DNA of 64,000 nt from Chloroflexota bacterium (GCA_024224815.1 JAAENC010000350.1:1-64000), one strand, 5' to 3'. Numbered from the stretch's first letter, positions 8,078-17,320 are shown. Made by a program: numbers and translations. Notes: generated by a model from the sequence alone, not told the origin.

Positions 8078-8283
8078 AAAGACTTTAGACCTTAGATTTC
8101 AGACATAAAGAGGCTCTGTAGAGTGCGTCGCACCTAAGTTGACGAGAAAAATGCCTAGAGATGGACTTTTTGCTATTTGATCAGCAGAGTGCCTATTGTT
8201 TAGGTGCGACGCACTCCCTTGCTGAATGTCAGTTGCCTATTTTTGCTTTTTCTGAAAGCTTAAGTCTAATGTCTAAAATCTTT
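8078..8283. repeat. nested inverted repeat, MITE-like element
   Basis: Outer arms 8078-8099 and 8262-8283 pair with 19 of 22 matches (AAAGACTTTAGACCTTAGATTT against the complement of AAGTCTAATGTCTAAAATCTTT). Inside, 8121-8136 (GAGTGCGTCGCACCTA) and 8201-8216 are perfect inverted copies. No open frame of note lies inside. The right arm covers the last codons of the VanZ-like gene. There is no clear target duplication. Confidence 0.6.
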
Positions 8284-8612
8284 AAAGCAATTGCCGCACC
8301 TGTGCTATCTATAATTACATCTATTAAGCTGCCTTGCCTTCCTGGGACGAAGGTTTGGTGGAGCTCATCAGAAATTGCATAGAGCAAAGCCAAAATCCAA
8401 GCGACTTTTAACTTTGTGGGGGATAACTTGAGCGCGTAGAGATAAGCGAGTGCAAGTAAGCCATATCCCAGCGCATGCCCGCCTTTTTTGACAATGAAAT
8501 CTGCCCAATCAAAAGAAGGCATGCTATCTGATGAGATAGACGAAAAGGCGAAAATGACAATCATCAAAATGATTGCGGGTAGCCATACAGGGAGTTTGTT
8601 TAGAACGTTCAT
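8229..8612 (-). CDS. VanZ-like membrane protein
   Basis: 127 residues from the ATG at 8612; an in-frame TTG at 8669 would add 19 residues, and neither start has a convincing ribosome-binding site. Hydrophobic helices and the VanZ-family motifs IFAFSSISSDSMP, KKGGHALGYGLLALAYLYAL and SDELHQTFVPGRQGSLIDVIIDSTGA are present. VanZ proteins are small polytopic membrane proteins; some confer low-level teicoplanin resistance, but most have no known role. The last ~18 codons lie in the right arm of an inverted-repeat element, so the C-terminus may be foreign. Confidence 0.8.
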   Translation of the reverse strand: MNVLNKLPVWLPAIILMIVIFAFSSISSDSMPSFDWADFIVKKGGHALGYGLLALAYLYALKLSPTKLKVAWILALLYAISDELHQTFVPGRQGSLIDVIIDSTGAAIALKILDIRLKLSEKAKIGN

Positions 8613-8686
8613 GTTTTTAGCCGCTAAAAATAAATTTTCTGCTTCTGAAAGGACTTCTATTTTCGTCAAAAAGTTTAGTTAAATAA

Positions 8687-8722
8687 TAATGCGTATTGCG
8701 CAAATATTACGCAATACGCATT
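8687..8722. terminator. hairpin between lipoprotein and VanZ-like genes
   Basis: Perfect arms AATGCGTATTGCG / CGCAATACGCATT with a short loop, followed on the minus strand by TATTATTT. It lies downstream of the lipoprotein gene ending at 8741. Confidence 0.6.
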
Positions 8723-8740
8723 AAGAAAGCAAGAAATAGC

Positions 8741-9214
8741 TTAGTCTATAGCTTCCAGACGGATGCTGACGTTATTACCCGCGTCGCCCATTGGGAAGCC
8801 CTGAATGACAATAGCCATTCCGCTTTCGTGCCCGTCAAAGACAAGGTTTAAAGAAGCATCTGTCACAACAGTCAGGATTTCGCGTTCTGTATAATCAGGG
8901 AAAGCAAAACGGTAAAAAGTGACCACATCGGGGATGCTCAACTCAGTCTGGAAGTTGATCGCGCCATTGCCCAGATCCATTACTGTGCTTGAATCAACAT
9001 CATCAGGGAGCGGGAACTCAGTTTCTGTCTCGGCCGGTGCTGCGGGCGCTTCTTCCTGAGCAGGAGCTTCCACCTCTTCTTCTGCAGGTGGGGGAGCTTC
9101 TTCAACAACCGGTGCTTCTTCAACGGGAGCAGGCGCAGGTGCGCCGCCGCCACAGGCTGTGGTCAACGCGAAAACAAAAACCAAAACCAAAAATGACCAA
9201 CGTTTTTTGTACAT
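8741..9214 (-). CDS. lipoprotein with Pro/Glu/Ala-rich linker
   Basis: 157 residues from the ATG at 9214, which follows a GGAGG site. The signal peptide ends ALTTAC (lipobox). Residues about 22-65 are a low-complexity Ala/Pro/Glu linker, then comes a ~90-residue globular domain (IPDVVTFYRFAFPDYTEREI, GMAIVIQGFPMGDAGNNVSIRLE). This resembles the spaced C-terminal domains of many Anaerolineae lipoproteins; I do not recognise a named family. It is probably anchored to the outer face of the membrane. Function unknown. Confidence 0.75.
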   Translation of the reverse strand: MYKKRWSFLVLVFVFALTTACGGGAPAPAPVEEAPVVEEAPPPAEEEVEAPAQEEAPAAPAETETEFPLPDDVDSSTVMDLGNGAINFQTELSIPDVVTFYRFAFPDYTEREILTVVTDASLNLVFDGHESGMAIVIQGFPMGDAGNNVSIRLEAID

Positions 9215-9279
9215 CAAAACCTCCAATAAAAGTGAATAGACCTCGCTATTTTACTCCAAACTACTGTACAATTCTCTAT

Positions 9280-10071
9280 ATGATAGAAAAAGAAACCATC
9301 ACCAGTTCCAGTAACCCTACTGTAAAAAGAATTCGTTCTTTAAACCAGCGCAAAAATCGCACAGAAAAAGGACTCTTTCTTGTGGAGGGAATTCATCATG
9401 TTGGCGCAGCAATAGAAGCAGATTGGGATGTCGATACGCTCCTCTACGCCCCCGATTTGCTAACCAGCGAATACGCCCGTGACCTTATATCTGCTTCCGC
9501 TAAAAAGGGGATTGCCTGTCAACCTACATCTACCGCTATATTCCGCTCTCTGGCAGGGAAAGAAAACCCCCAAGGGATTCTCGCCTCCATACATCAGCGC
9601 GACCTTGCTCTTGATGATCTGAAAGACATGAAGCATGGCGTAGCAATCATTTCTTCGCAAGACCCCGGCAACCTTGGTACGATTCTTCGCACCCTCGATG
9701 CCGTTGGCGCTGACGGGCTAATTCTCCTTGATGGCGGTGTTGATCTTTACCATCCCAAAGTAGTGCGTGCCAGTATGGGCTCACTTTTCTGGAAACCAGT
9801 CGTTCGTACTTCCTTTGAAGACTTTCTCGAATGGGTGCAAAAAAATATGCTCAAGCTGATCGGCACCTCGGCACGCGGCACATCCGATTTAGCATCTCTC
9901 AGTTTAAAAAATGAATCTTGGCTTTTACTTCTCGGTAACGAACAAAAAGGACTCTCCCCCGAACAAATCTCCGCTTGCGATGCGCTGATTTCCCTCCCCA
10001 TGCGTGGACGGGGCACATCGCTCAATCTCGCTGTTGCGGCTGGAATTTTACTTTACGGATTGCTAGAGTAG
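9280..10071 (+). CDS. TrmH/SpoU family RNA 2'-O-methyltransferase
   Basis: 263 residues from the ATG at 9280. SpoU enzymes use SAM, bound in a deep trefoil knot, to methylate ribose 2'-OH of rRNA or tRNA. The N-terminal substrate-binding domain has NPTVKRIRSLNQRKNRTEKGLFLVEG. The knot motifs are ISSQDPGNLGTILRTLDAVGADGLIL (motif 1, catalytic Arg), LLLGNEQKGL (motif 2) and SLPMRGRGTSLNLAVAAGI (motif 3). Closest to the RlmB/TsnR-type 23S rRNA enzymes. The frame stays open upstream, but a TACAAT box 7 nt before this ATG and lack of homology place the start here. Confidence 0.9.
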   Translation: MIEKETITSSSNPTVKRIRSLNQRKNRTEKGLFLVEGIHHVGAAIEADWDVDTLLYAPDLLTSEYARDLISASAKKGIACQPTSTAIFRSLAGKENPQGILASIHQRDLALDDLKDMKHGVAIISSQDPGNLGTILRTLDAVGADGLILLDGGVDLYHPKVVRASMGSLFWKPVVRTSFEDFLEWVQKNMLKLIGTSARGTSDLASLSLKNESWLLLLGNEQKGLSPEQISACDALISLPMRGRGTSLNLAVAAGILLYGLLE

Positions 10072-10075
10072 CGAT

Positions 10076-11254
10076 CTAACGCACATTCAACGCCTCGCGC
10101 ATGATCGGCATAATTTCATATCTATTTGGTAAAAGGAGCATCGCTCCGGTATATGGCTCTGTCCAATCATAAACGGGGCCGTAACCAATTGCATAGCGAT
10201 TAATATCCTTTGTATTAACCAATATTTTTGCAGCGGGGAGGAGGGAGCTTATGTCGCCAAGCTCAATATTCGTGGTAACACTATCTTTATAAATCCTGTA
10301 TAGCTCTGGTGCGCGCTTCAGTACATCAAAACTGAGCAATCTATATCCTATTGCCTGAATGACCTCCTGCGCACGACGGAGACGGTCTATGTCGCTACTT
10401 GTATAGCGTGAGCGGATATACCATAATGCTGTCTCCCCATCCATTTGAACAGTCCCTTTTTCAACCTGATACCAATCAAATCCCGTACGTTGATCGGAGA
10501 AATCTTCGGCTACTTCCACATCTATCCCGCCCAGGCTATTGATAATCTCTACAAAATTGGAGAAATTGACCATCACGAAATACTCAGGATAAACGCCGAA
10601 ATTATAGGCCATCGTCATTCCTAATGAGTCATATCCGCCATGTGCCATCGCAGTGTTGACGCGTTGCATCGTCCAGCCGGGAATATAAACATAGAGATCA
10701 CGTGGGAAAGATGTTAGATTTGCTTTGCCGGAATTCTTATCAATGGTCAGTAGAATAATTGTGTCCGTACGAAAATCAGTTGTATCCGGGCGAATATCTG
10801 AACCGAGTAAAAGAATGTTGATCTGATCTTCTGGTTGGGGGAGCATCCCTACAGGAAATGGGATTGTTGTTGAAAGAGGATAAATAGATGGTGCGGGGTA
10901 ATCTTCCCATTCATCGCCGTAGAAATTGGGCGTTGCCGTGATATATACGCCCGGCGTATTTGTCGAAGGCTGCGCCTGCGTATTTGTTGCCCATGGAGTA
11001 AGTGTTGCTGTAGCTGTTACTTTTTCATCTAGGGTAGCAGTTGGAGGCGGTGATGCGGCTGTTCTCGTAGGGAGTATATTGTAATTTGGCTGAAAAGGTG
11101 TTGGTGTTGCTGTCCCCGAGAGATCAGGTGTAACGAGAAGATAGGGAAGAGATTTAACAGGGTGATTTTCAGGTTGCTTTGTAGCGCTTTGGCATCCAGC
11201 CAAAAGAATAGAAAGAAGAATTCCCCAGAAAAAGTAGCGAAAACGAAAAAACAT
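10076..11254 (-). CDS. LytR-CpsA-Psr (LCP) family lipoprotein
   Basis: 392 residues. LCP proteins transfer lipid-linked glycopolymers to peptidoglycan on the outer membrane face. A signal peptide ends in the lipobox LLAGC (Cys21). A Thr/Pro-rich linker covers about 45-110. The LCP domain follows: INILLLGSDIRPDT at 145-158, FRTDTIILLTID, LTSFPRDLYVYIPG, INSLGGIDVEV, ALWYIRSRYTSSDIDRLRRAQEV; these hold the conserved Asp and Arg residues that bind pyrophosphoryl lipid. It is the last gene of an operon with a LysM protein (3 bp away) and a kinase-like protein. Confidence 0.9.
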   Translation of the reverse strand: MFFRFRYFFWGILLSILLAGCQSATKQPENHPVKSLPYLLVTPDLSGTATPTPFQPNYNILPTRTAASPPPTATLDEKVTATATLTPWATNTQAQPSTNTPGVYITATPNFYGDEWEDYPAPSIYPLSTTIPFPVGMLPQPEDQINILLLGSDIRPDTTDFRTDTIILLTIDKNSGKANLTSFPRDLYVYIPGWTMQRVNTAMAHGGYDSLGMTMAYNFGVYPEYFVMVNFSNFVEIINSLGGIDVEVAEDFSDQRTGFDWYQVEKGTVQMDGETALWYIRSRYTSSDIDRLRRAQEVIQAIGYRLLSFDVLKRAPELYRIYKDSVTTNIELGDISSLLPAAKILVNTKDINRYAIGYGPVYDWTEPYTGAMLLLPNRYEIMPIMREALNVR

Positions 11255-11257
11255 GCC

Positions 11258-12079
11258 TTAGGATTCGGGCGTATTAGTTGGTGTAAGAGTAGGGTTTTCT
11301 GTATTCGTGGCCGTGGGTGTTAGCGTTGGTTCAGCTAGGGTCGCTGTGGCGGTGGCGGTTTCTGTAGGCGTTTCTGTGAAGATGGATGTTGCTGTAGCAG
11401 TATAGGTTTCCGAAGCTATAGGTGTTGTAGTCTGGGTAGGCGTTAGGGTATTTGTGATTGCCGGGGTGCTGGTTGGTACGTTAGGGACACGTAATTTTTG
11501 CCCAACCGTGATCTGTGTTGAGTAACCCAAACAATTTGCGTTTTGCAATTGCGACACACTTACACGATAAGCAAGACCAATTCTGTATAAATTATCCCCT
11601 GTTTTTACGGTGTAGGAAATCCATCCCGAGGGTGCGCCACAGGGGATTGGCGTTAGGGTTGGCACAGTGGGAACATAAATTTGTGTATCTGGTAATAAAT
11701 CTGTCCCGACAAGGCAATTTGCGGCTTGCAACATATTTGTTGTTGCCCCGTAGCGCGTAGCCAAAGAAGCCAGAGTTTCGCCAACTTGCACGATATAAGG
11801 CTGCCATCCCTTGGGAGCCGGGCAGATGATGGGGGCGGGAATTGTAGCGGTAGGAGATGGGGATGAGATGCTGGTTGCAGTTGGAAGCAAGCCAAGGGGC
11901 GGGAGCATCGCGGTTTTTATATCCACCGAAACGTTCGTGGGGATGCTTGTCTCCGTTAAAGTAGAGGGCGATTCATCTATGCTTTTTTCCGCCAAAGTTG
12001 TCGAGAGACCGCCCAAAATTAGCAAAAAGGATATTGCTCCTGCTAAAATGCTGCCACCGAGTTGCCGCCAGGCTTGCAT
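11258..12079 (-). CDS. membrane-anchored protein with two LysM domains
   Basis: 273 residues. A single N-terminal hydrophobic segment (about 9-30) looks like a signal anchor. Two LysM peptidoglycan-binding domains follow at about 97-140 (YIVQVGETLASLATRYG...IYVP) and 155-200 (YTVKTGDNLYRIGLAYRVS...LRVP). The tail is a Thr/Pro/Ala repeat region rich in TPT and TAT. No catalytic domain is present. AGGGGA precedes the ATG. The gene lies between the kinase-like gene (9 bp) and the LCP gene (3 bp), so it should be co-translated with them and tether to the wall. Confidence 0.88.
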   Translation of the reverse strand: MQAWRQLGGSILAGAISFLLILGGLSTTLAEKSIDESPSTLTETSIPTNVSVDIKTAMLPPLGLLPTATSISSPSPTATIPAPIICPAPKGWQPYIVQVGETLASLATRYGATTNMLQAANCLVGTDLLPDTQIYVPTVPTLTPIPCGAPSGWISYTVKTGDNLYRIGLAYRVSVSQLQNANCLGYSTQITVGQKLRVPNVPTSTPAITNTLTPTQTTTPIASETYTATATSIFTETPTETATATATLAEPTLTPTATNTENPTLTPTNTPES

Positions 12080-12088
12080 ATTTCCCCT

Positions 12089-14467
12089 TTAGTCTTCGTT
12101 TGCGTTAGAACGCGAAACAGGCAATAAGACGCTAAATGTAGCGCCGATATTTTCTTCGGAGTCGACCCAAATTCGTCCGTTTTGGGCTTCTGTAAGCGTT
12201 TTGGCAATAGAGAGGCCTACGCCGGTATCACCAACGCCCTGAATAAGCACGTTTTCGGCACGGTAAAGGCGTGTAAAGACGCGTTGCAGGTCTTCAGCGG
12301 GGATTCCGCCGCCTGTATCAGCTACTTGGAGCAAGATGAATTCTTGCCCTTTTTCTTTGTGATTTTTGACGCGCAATGTGACTGTGCCATCTACTGGTGA
12401 TGCAGCACCTGCATTTTGCAATAAGTGGATTGAAATTTGCTGGAGCGCATCGTTATCTGCATGGATGGGGGGGAGCTTTTTGGGCAACTCAAGATGAATA
12501 GAGATGTTTTTCTCTCGTGCCTGACTGCTTGTATAAGACATTGCATTGTCAACGATCGCGTTCAAATCGACAGCTTCGGTTTTTAGCTCAGTTAGCCCAA
12601 CTTCGAGCGTAGAAACTTGAATAATGTCGTCAACAAGATTTCCAACGCGTTCAATAGAGGCTTTTATGCGTTCTACAAATTTTCGTTGTAACGCACCCAA
12701 AATGCCGACAGATTCACCCAAAAGAAGATCTGTATAACCAACAATAGATGACATCGGTTGTCGTAGTTCTTGTGAAATAGAGGCGATAACAGCTGCTTGT
12801 TCACCGGGGTCTTCTTTGGATGGGCCACTCTCTAGTTCCAGGATTTTCAAATTTGCTTGAGCGTGTTGATTTTGCAAACGAGCGAGTTCTGTGAGTGCGG
12901 TTCTTAGTTCACCTTCTGCGTGAGCGGAGCCAATATTTTCTGTCGTGATGACATTTGTTGCCGCAGATATTGGAGGGCGAGCATTCAAAATATCGATTTC
13001 GCTTTGAAGCTTCGTGATTTCTCTCTGTGCATCTTCTTGAAGAGCGAGTAAGGCTTCTACATTTTCGCTTTGGTCTTCTGTTTCGGCAACATCTTTTTCG
13101 ATCTTTTCCAGTTCACCAGCTAATCTATTTTTGTCGTCACGGAGCGTTTCGATTTGCAAGCGATACTCATCTGAAACTTCTTCCACTCTTTCTTTGCTGC
13201 GTTTGATTTCTTCTAATTTTTTACCGCGTTGGATAATAGAGAGCAACGAAGCAGAGATGCTTGCCAGGAAGGTTTGGTCATCAGGATTCCACAATCGATT
13301 GGAGTAAGGGGAGAGAAGCAAAATTCCGCCAATAGATGTCTTTTTATCATCTAGAATCGGTGCGCTTAGTAGATGTCCGGGATTGGCAAGATGGAGTAAT
13401 TCTCCCAATCCTTGTAGGTCAGGAGATGTGCTGCTTTGGGGCAAGCGCAGAGATTTGCCTCGCTGAAGTGCATTTGCCAGCATGGGGATAACTTCTTTGT
13501 TCAGGCTGGAGCCTTCAAGATTTTCCTCACGGATCAGATCATATCCGCTAGCAATAACCATTTGCTTCGAATCTTCTATAAGATAAATTAAAAAACATAG
13601 ATCAGCGAGCATGGTCTGTGCAATAGCCCGTGTAATGGCGTGATTTGTTTTGTCTGCGTCAACTTCAGATGCCAGCGAAAGCAAAGCATGGAATGTTTTT
13701 GGGTCTGTGCTATAGCGTCGCCTTTCGCGGATAGGGCCGTCTTTCTTCTGTACAATAGTTGGTGTATGGCGACCTGCAGAAAGAGGTGTTGACGCGGGGA
13801 AACGTTGTGAAAGTGTAAAAAGTATGGGGTAGGCTGCAATATAAAATAAGCGTACAGTCCCGGGGAAATTTCCCTGACCATGTCCAAAAATAATATGCAG
13901 GATATGCCCTAAAAAGGCTAAGGCGAAAAAGCTCAAGCCTTGACTCCAGCCATTAGGTCTGCGGATAGAGAGAGTCAAAGCAGCGATAAGAATTAAGCCT
14001 AAGGAGAAGGATTGCCAGAGTGTATCTTGGAGTACGATATTATATCTTTGCGCAGCAGAAACCTCTGCCCAATCCGCATAGCTTAACAATAAACCGGTAA
14101 GAACAAGAATGCTTAGAAGGGCGTTACCGGCATCTGCAGGGCGATTTGGTTCAGGGAAAAGCCAAAGCCACGCAATCCAGATCAGGCTGAACAAGCTGAT
14201 AGCACGATCAAGTGGCGGGAGAAACATCACAGGGTCAATTACCGCTCGCCAAGACAATGCACTAACAGCAAAAAGAATCACTTGCCCCAACAAGAGAACG
14301 CTAAGTCCTACAATAGTACGTCGAACTTGTGGAAAACGGCTGAATTTCCAATGACTGAAGGCAGCCTGCAAAGAGCCCCCAATCGAAAATGCCAGCACCA
14401 GATGGTAAATTAAGCTTCCGGGTGCTTCAGTGAGTATAGATGTGAGTTCTAAGAAAAGTTCATTCAT
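12089..14467 (-). CDS. histidine kinase-like protein lacking the phosphoacceptor His
   Basis: 792 residues. The N-terminal ~220 residues are a membrane region with about seven hydrophobic segments. A GAF-type domain spans roughly 255-415 (LLSLASEVDADKTNHAITRAI onward), a coiled coil 415-545, a DHp/HisKA region 558-625 and an HATPase_c domain 635-785 with N box (LLQNAGAA, Asn685), G1 (VADTGGGIP) and G2 (GDTGVGLSIA). The H box reads SISQELRQPMSSI: the expected His is Gln566 (codon CAA at 12772-12770). It may be a pseudokinase or use another residue. First gene of an operon with LysM and LCP genes, suggesting envelope sensing. Confidence 0.88.
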   Translation of the reverse strand: MNELFLELTSILTEAPGSLIYHLVLAFSIGGSLQAAFSHWKFSRFPQVRRTIVGLSVLLLGQVILFAVSALSWRAVIDPVMFLPPLDRAISLFSLIWIAWLWLFPEPNRPADAGNALLSILVLTGLLLSYADWAEVSAAQRYNIVLQDTLWQSFSLGLILIAALTLSIRRPNGWSQGLSFFALAFLGHILHIIFGHGQGNFPGTVRLFYIAAYPILFTLSQRFPASTPLSAGRHTPTIVQKKDGPIRERRRYSTDPKTFHALLSLASEVDADKTNHAITRAIAQTMLADLCFLIYLIEDSKQMVIASGYDLIREENLEGSSLNKEVIPMLANALQRGKSLRLPQSSTSPDLQGLGELLHLANPGHLLSAPILDDKKTSIGGILLLSPYSNRLWNPDDQTFLASISASLLSIIQRGKKLEEIKRSKERVEEVSDEYRLQIETLRDDKNRLAGELEKIEKDVAETEDQSENVEALLALQEDAQREITKLQSEIDILNARPPISAATNVITTENIGSAHAEGELRTALTELARLQNQHAQANLKILELESGPSKEDPGEQAAVIASISQELRQPMSSIVGYTDLLLGESVGILGALQRKFVERIKASIERVGNLVDDIIQVSTLEVGLTELKTEAVDLNAIVDNAMSYTSSQAREKNISIHLELPKKLPPIHADNDALQQISIHLLQNAGAASPVDGTVTLRVKNHKEKGQEFILLQVADTGGGIPAEDLQRVFTRLYRAENVLIQGVGDTGVGLSIAKTLTEAQNGRIWVDSEENIGATFSVLLPVSRSNANED

Positions 14468-14580
14468 AAGGCTGTAGAGAGATTATACTGTAAATCGGGA
14501 TGAAGAAAGGAATTTGCAATATAATAATACGATAGCAAGGGCAAAAAAAGCAACAATTAGCAAAAGAGCAAAGGCATTGC

Positions 14581-15987
14581 ATGCTTAAACGAATTTCAAT
14601 AGTAATTATACTACTTACACTCATCATTGCGCCGCGTATTCTTTTGGGTTTTCAGAATGAAAGAAATGCGCAAAATGCAATGAGTGCTGGAAATTATAAA
14701 GGTGCCGCAGAAGAATACGAACTCGCCGCAGATCGTCTCTTTTGGCGCGATGATCTGTGGGAGAGTGTCGGCTTAATGAGAACCAGGCTGGAGGAAAAAG
14801 AAGCAGCGATCATAGCCTTGGAAATTGCAAAGCGTGAGAACGCTCTCTCTGCCTCTGGGTGGGATTTGCTGGGCGTACAACTCTGGGACACAAATCATCA
14901 CGAAGATGCTTTTGCTATTTGGAAAGAGGGTCTCCAGCATTACCCCAACTATGCCATTTTTTACAATCGTTTAGCGATTTATTACCGCGAAACAGGGGAT
15001 AAAATTGCCGAAAAAGATGCTATTGAACATTGGTTTACTGATCGGCAAGTCTGGGACGATTCGCCTTACCTCCATTACCGTTTGGGATTATTGTTGATGT
15101 TCGATTCTCCAGAAGAAGCATTGGATGAATTGCTCCTCGCCTCGCGCCTGGACGAGGAATTTGCCCCCGTTGTGGAGACATTGCGCACATCTCTGAATTT
15201 GGCATCGTTAGAGAGCGACCCCGCCGAAAAGCAGATTCTGCTTGGGCGCGGACTTGCCTTAGTCGGTGAGTGGCAATTTGCTGCCGAGATTTTCACCAAC
15301 GCTACGCAAGCCCACCCAAAGAGCGCATCTGCGTGGGCATTCTTGGGCGAGGCAAAACAGCATATCGGCGAGAATCCACTCCCGGATTTAAACAAAGCCC
15401 TCGATCTCGATCCAAATTCGATTTTAGCTCGTTCTTTACGCAGCCTTTATTGGCGACGACAAGGCGATTTTGAAAAAGCACTAGAAGATATGCAAGTGGT
15501 TGCTAAATTAGAGCCGGAGATGGCGCATTGGCAGTCTGCCTTAGGTGAAATTTACGCGCTTTCTGGTGATTTACCGCCAGCTTTGGCCGCTTACGAAAAA
15601 GCCGCTTCTTTAGAGCCGAATAACCCACACTATTGGTATTTGCTTTCTCTTTTCTCTGTGCAGTACACTGTCCAGATAGACAATATTGGCCTGCCCGCTG
15701 CTCAAAAAGCAAGTCAACTTAGCCCCGAAAACGCAGTTTATGCAGACATGCTAGGGTGGGCTTATTTTGAATTGGGGCAGGATGAAGATGCAGAAAAGGT
15801 GCTTTTGCATGCTCTCGAATTAGACCCGGAGTCGGCATCGGCGCATCTCCATTTGGGGAGTTATTATTTGAAACATAGTCACCAGGTTTTAGCATATCAG
15901 GCTCTTGTGCGTGCTCGTGATTTATCTCAGGAAGGTTCTGTGAAAGAGCAAGCTCTGCGGCTGTTAGAAATATATTTTCAGGAGTAA
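14581..15987 (+). CDS. TPR-repeat protein with N-terminal membrane anchor
   Basis: 468 residues. Residues about 5-23 are hydrophobic and likely anchor the protein. The rest is alpha-helical with at least eight TPR-type repeats, for example at GWDLLGVQLWDTNHHEDAFAI, ASAWAFLGEAKQHIGE, AHWQSALGEIYALSGDLPPAL and AVYADMLGWAYFELGQDEDAE. Such scaffolds bind partner proteins; no enzymatic domain is visible. It is followed after 6 bp by a lipoprotein gene on the same strand, so the two are probably co-expressed. The specific partner is unknown. Confidence 0.8.
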   Translation: MLKRISIVIILLTLIIAPRILLGFQNERNAQNAMSAGNYKGAAEEYELAADRLFWRDDLWESVGLMRTRLEEKEAAIIALEIAKRENALSASGWDLLGVQLWDTNHHEDAFAIWKEGLQHYPNYAIFYNRLAIYYRETGDKIAEKDAIEHWFTDRQVWDDSPYLHYRLGLLLMFDSPEEALDELLLASRLDEEFAPVVETLRTSLNLASLESDPAEKQILLGRGLALVGEWQFAAEIFTNATQAHPKSASAWAFLGEAKQHIGENPLPDLNKALDLDPNSILARSLRSLYWRRQGDFEKALEDMQVVAKLEPEMAHWQSALGEIYALSGDLPPALAAYEKAASLEPNNPHYWYLLSLFSVQYTVQIDNIGLPAAQKASQLSPENAVYADMLGWAYFELGQDEDAEKVLLHALELDPESASAHLHLGSYYLKHSHQVLAYQALVRARDLSQEGSVKEQALRLLEIYFQE

Positions 15988-15993
15988 TTATTA

Positions 15994-16626
15994 ATGAAAT
16001 TTAAACTTTCTCTTTTGATCTTTTTTCTTTCTTTTGCTCTTTTTGCCTGTCAACCAGAGCCTGTGCCGGTATCCGGTGACATCCTTTTGGATGATGATTT
16101 TTCAACAGGGGCAAATAGGTGGACGACGCTCGTGAACGATAAAGGAGCAATGGGATATGATGCTGAGGGCTTCCGTTTTTATATTCGGGACCCTGGATTA
16201 AATTATTGGGCAACATCAGATAATCATTTTAAAGACGTTCACATTGAAGTGGATAGTTTACGCTTTTCTGGCCCTGAATCTAATCGAATTGGCATAATCT
16301 GCCGTCATAGAGATGATCTGAATTATTATTTCTTTGTCATCAGCAGCGATGGCTATTACGCAGTAGGAAAAGTAAAAGAAGGCGAGCAAATTTTACTCGA
16401 ACAAGAGGCTATGCAATATTCGGAGAGCATTAAAACCGGGATTGCGATCAATCACTTGCGTGCAGATTGTCAGGGAACTTCCTTGCGTTTTTATGTGAAC
16501 GATGTTCCGATTGCTTTGGTTGAAGATTTTGATTTTGCAGAGGGAGATGTGGGATTGTTGGTGGGAACCTTTGAAGAAGGTGAGTTGAATGTGATCTTTG
16601 ATGATTTTGTGGTCTATCAACCCTGA
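15994..16626 (+). CDS. lipoprotein with LamG/DUF1080-like beta-sandwich domain (paralog 1)
   Basis: 210 residues. The signal peptide ends LFAC (lipobox). The mature part begins with ILLDDDFSTGANRWTT and has ICRHRDDLNYYFFVISSDGYYAVGKV, LRADCQGTSLRFYVND and DVGLLVGTFEEGELNVIFDDF, the pattern of concanavalin-like domains (3-keto-disaccharide hydrolase/DUF1080 type) seen on surface lipoproteins. It is clearly paralogous to the product of 17377-18060. Ligand unknown, possibly a glycan. Confidence 0.75.
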   Translation: MKFKLSLLIFFLSFALFACQPEPVPVSGDILLDDDFSTGANRWTTLVNDKGAMGYDAEGFRFYIRDPGLNYWATSDNHFKDVHIEVDSLRFSGPESNRIGIICRHRDDLNYYFFVISSDGYYAVGKVKEGEQILLEQEAMQYSESIKTGIAINHLRADCQGTSLRFYVNDVPIALVEDFDFAEGDVGLLVGTFEEGELNVIFDDFVVYQP

Positions 16627-16675
16627 TTTTTAGTTTGAAGAAGCCCCGAACACATTTGTCTTTTAAAGGAGCGAT

Positions 16676-17296
16676 ATGGTAAAGAAAAAAACAATCGATA
16701 AAGAAGCATTAATGGCAGAGTTAGATTTGCACAAAACGGAATTTTCTGCTTTACGTAGTGAAATTTTGCAACTTATGGATTCTGAGAGACAATATCTAAA
16801 TTTGAGCATCGTTGCTTTTGGTGCTGGCTTGGGCTTGGCTCCTTATATTTCGGCGCAGGAAAGTTATGTTGTTTTGTTACTTTTTCCGCTTGTTTTTCAT
16901 GTCTTGCTGTGGGAAATGCTCAAATCTATTCAGGCTATTGAATATATAGCGGATTATTTGATGCAGATATTAGTTCCAAGAGTAAACGAAATACTTAAAG
17001 AGCTAGGCAGTGATGAAAAAGATGTCGTTGCTTTAGGGTGGGAAAAGCATAGTACGAGTAAGCGTCTGGTTAAAGGTCCCGCTTTTTTGACGGCCTCGTT
17101 AACCCCAACGCGACATTGGGTGCCGGTTTTAGCTGTTGGCGCCTTTTTGATCGCTTACGCGTTGACCATCCGCAACGCAGGCTATTTTCCCTCACGCGGA
17201 GAATTAGTCCTGATGTTTCTAAATTTAGCTTTGCTGGTTTGGGCAGCGCTTCAAAACTTTTTCACATCTCGTGCTGCGGCAAAAAACGCGAATTAA
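16676..17296 (+). CDS. membrane protein of unknown function
   Basis: 206 residues, family not recognised. A charged N-terminus of ~40 residues with helical heptads is followed by hydrophobic segments at about 43-60, 63-80, 146-163 and 177-193. AAAGGAGCG precedes the ATG. It lies between the two paralogous LamG-like lipoproteins and ends just before a strong bidirectional terminator. Nothing in the sequence suggests a catalytic role. Confidence 0.65.
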   Translation: MVKKKTIDKEALMAELDLHKTEFSALRSEILQLMDSERQYLNLSIVAFGAGLGLAPYISAQESYVVLLLFPLVFHVLLWEMLKSIQAIEYIADYLMQILVPRVNEILKELGSDEKDVVALGWEKHSTSKRLVKGPAFLTASLTPTRHWVPVLAVGAFLIAYALTIRNAGYFPSRGELVLMFLNLALLVWAALQNFFTSRAAAKNAN

Positions 17297-17320
17297 TTGA
17301 TTTTCTCTTGAAAAAACAAA

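Noticed and set aside
8989-9279. N-terminal extension of the SpoU methyltransferase frame
   Set aside because: The frame is open but reads antisense to the lipoprotein gene's Pro/Glu linker; the family start and the -10 box both fit 9280.
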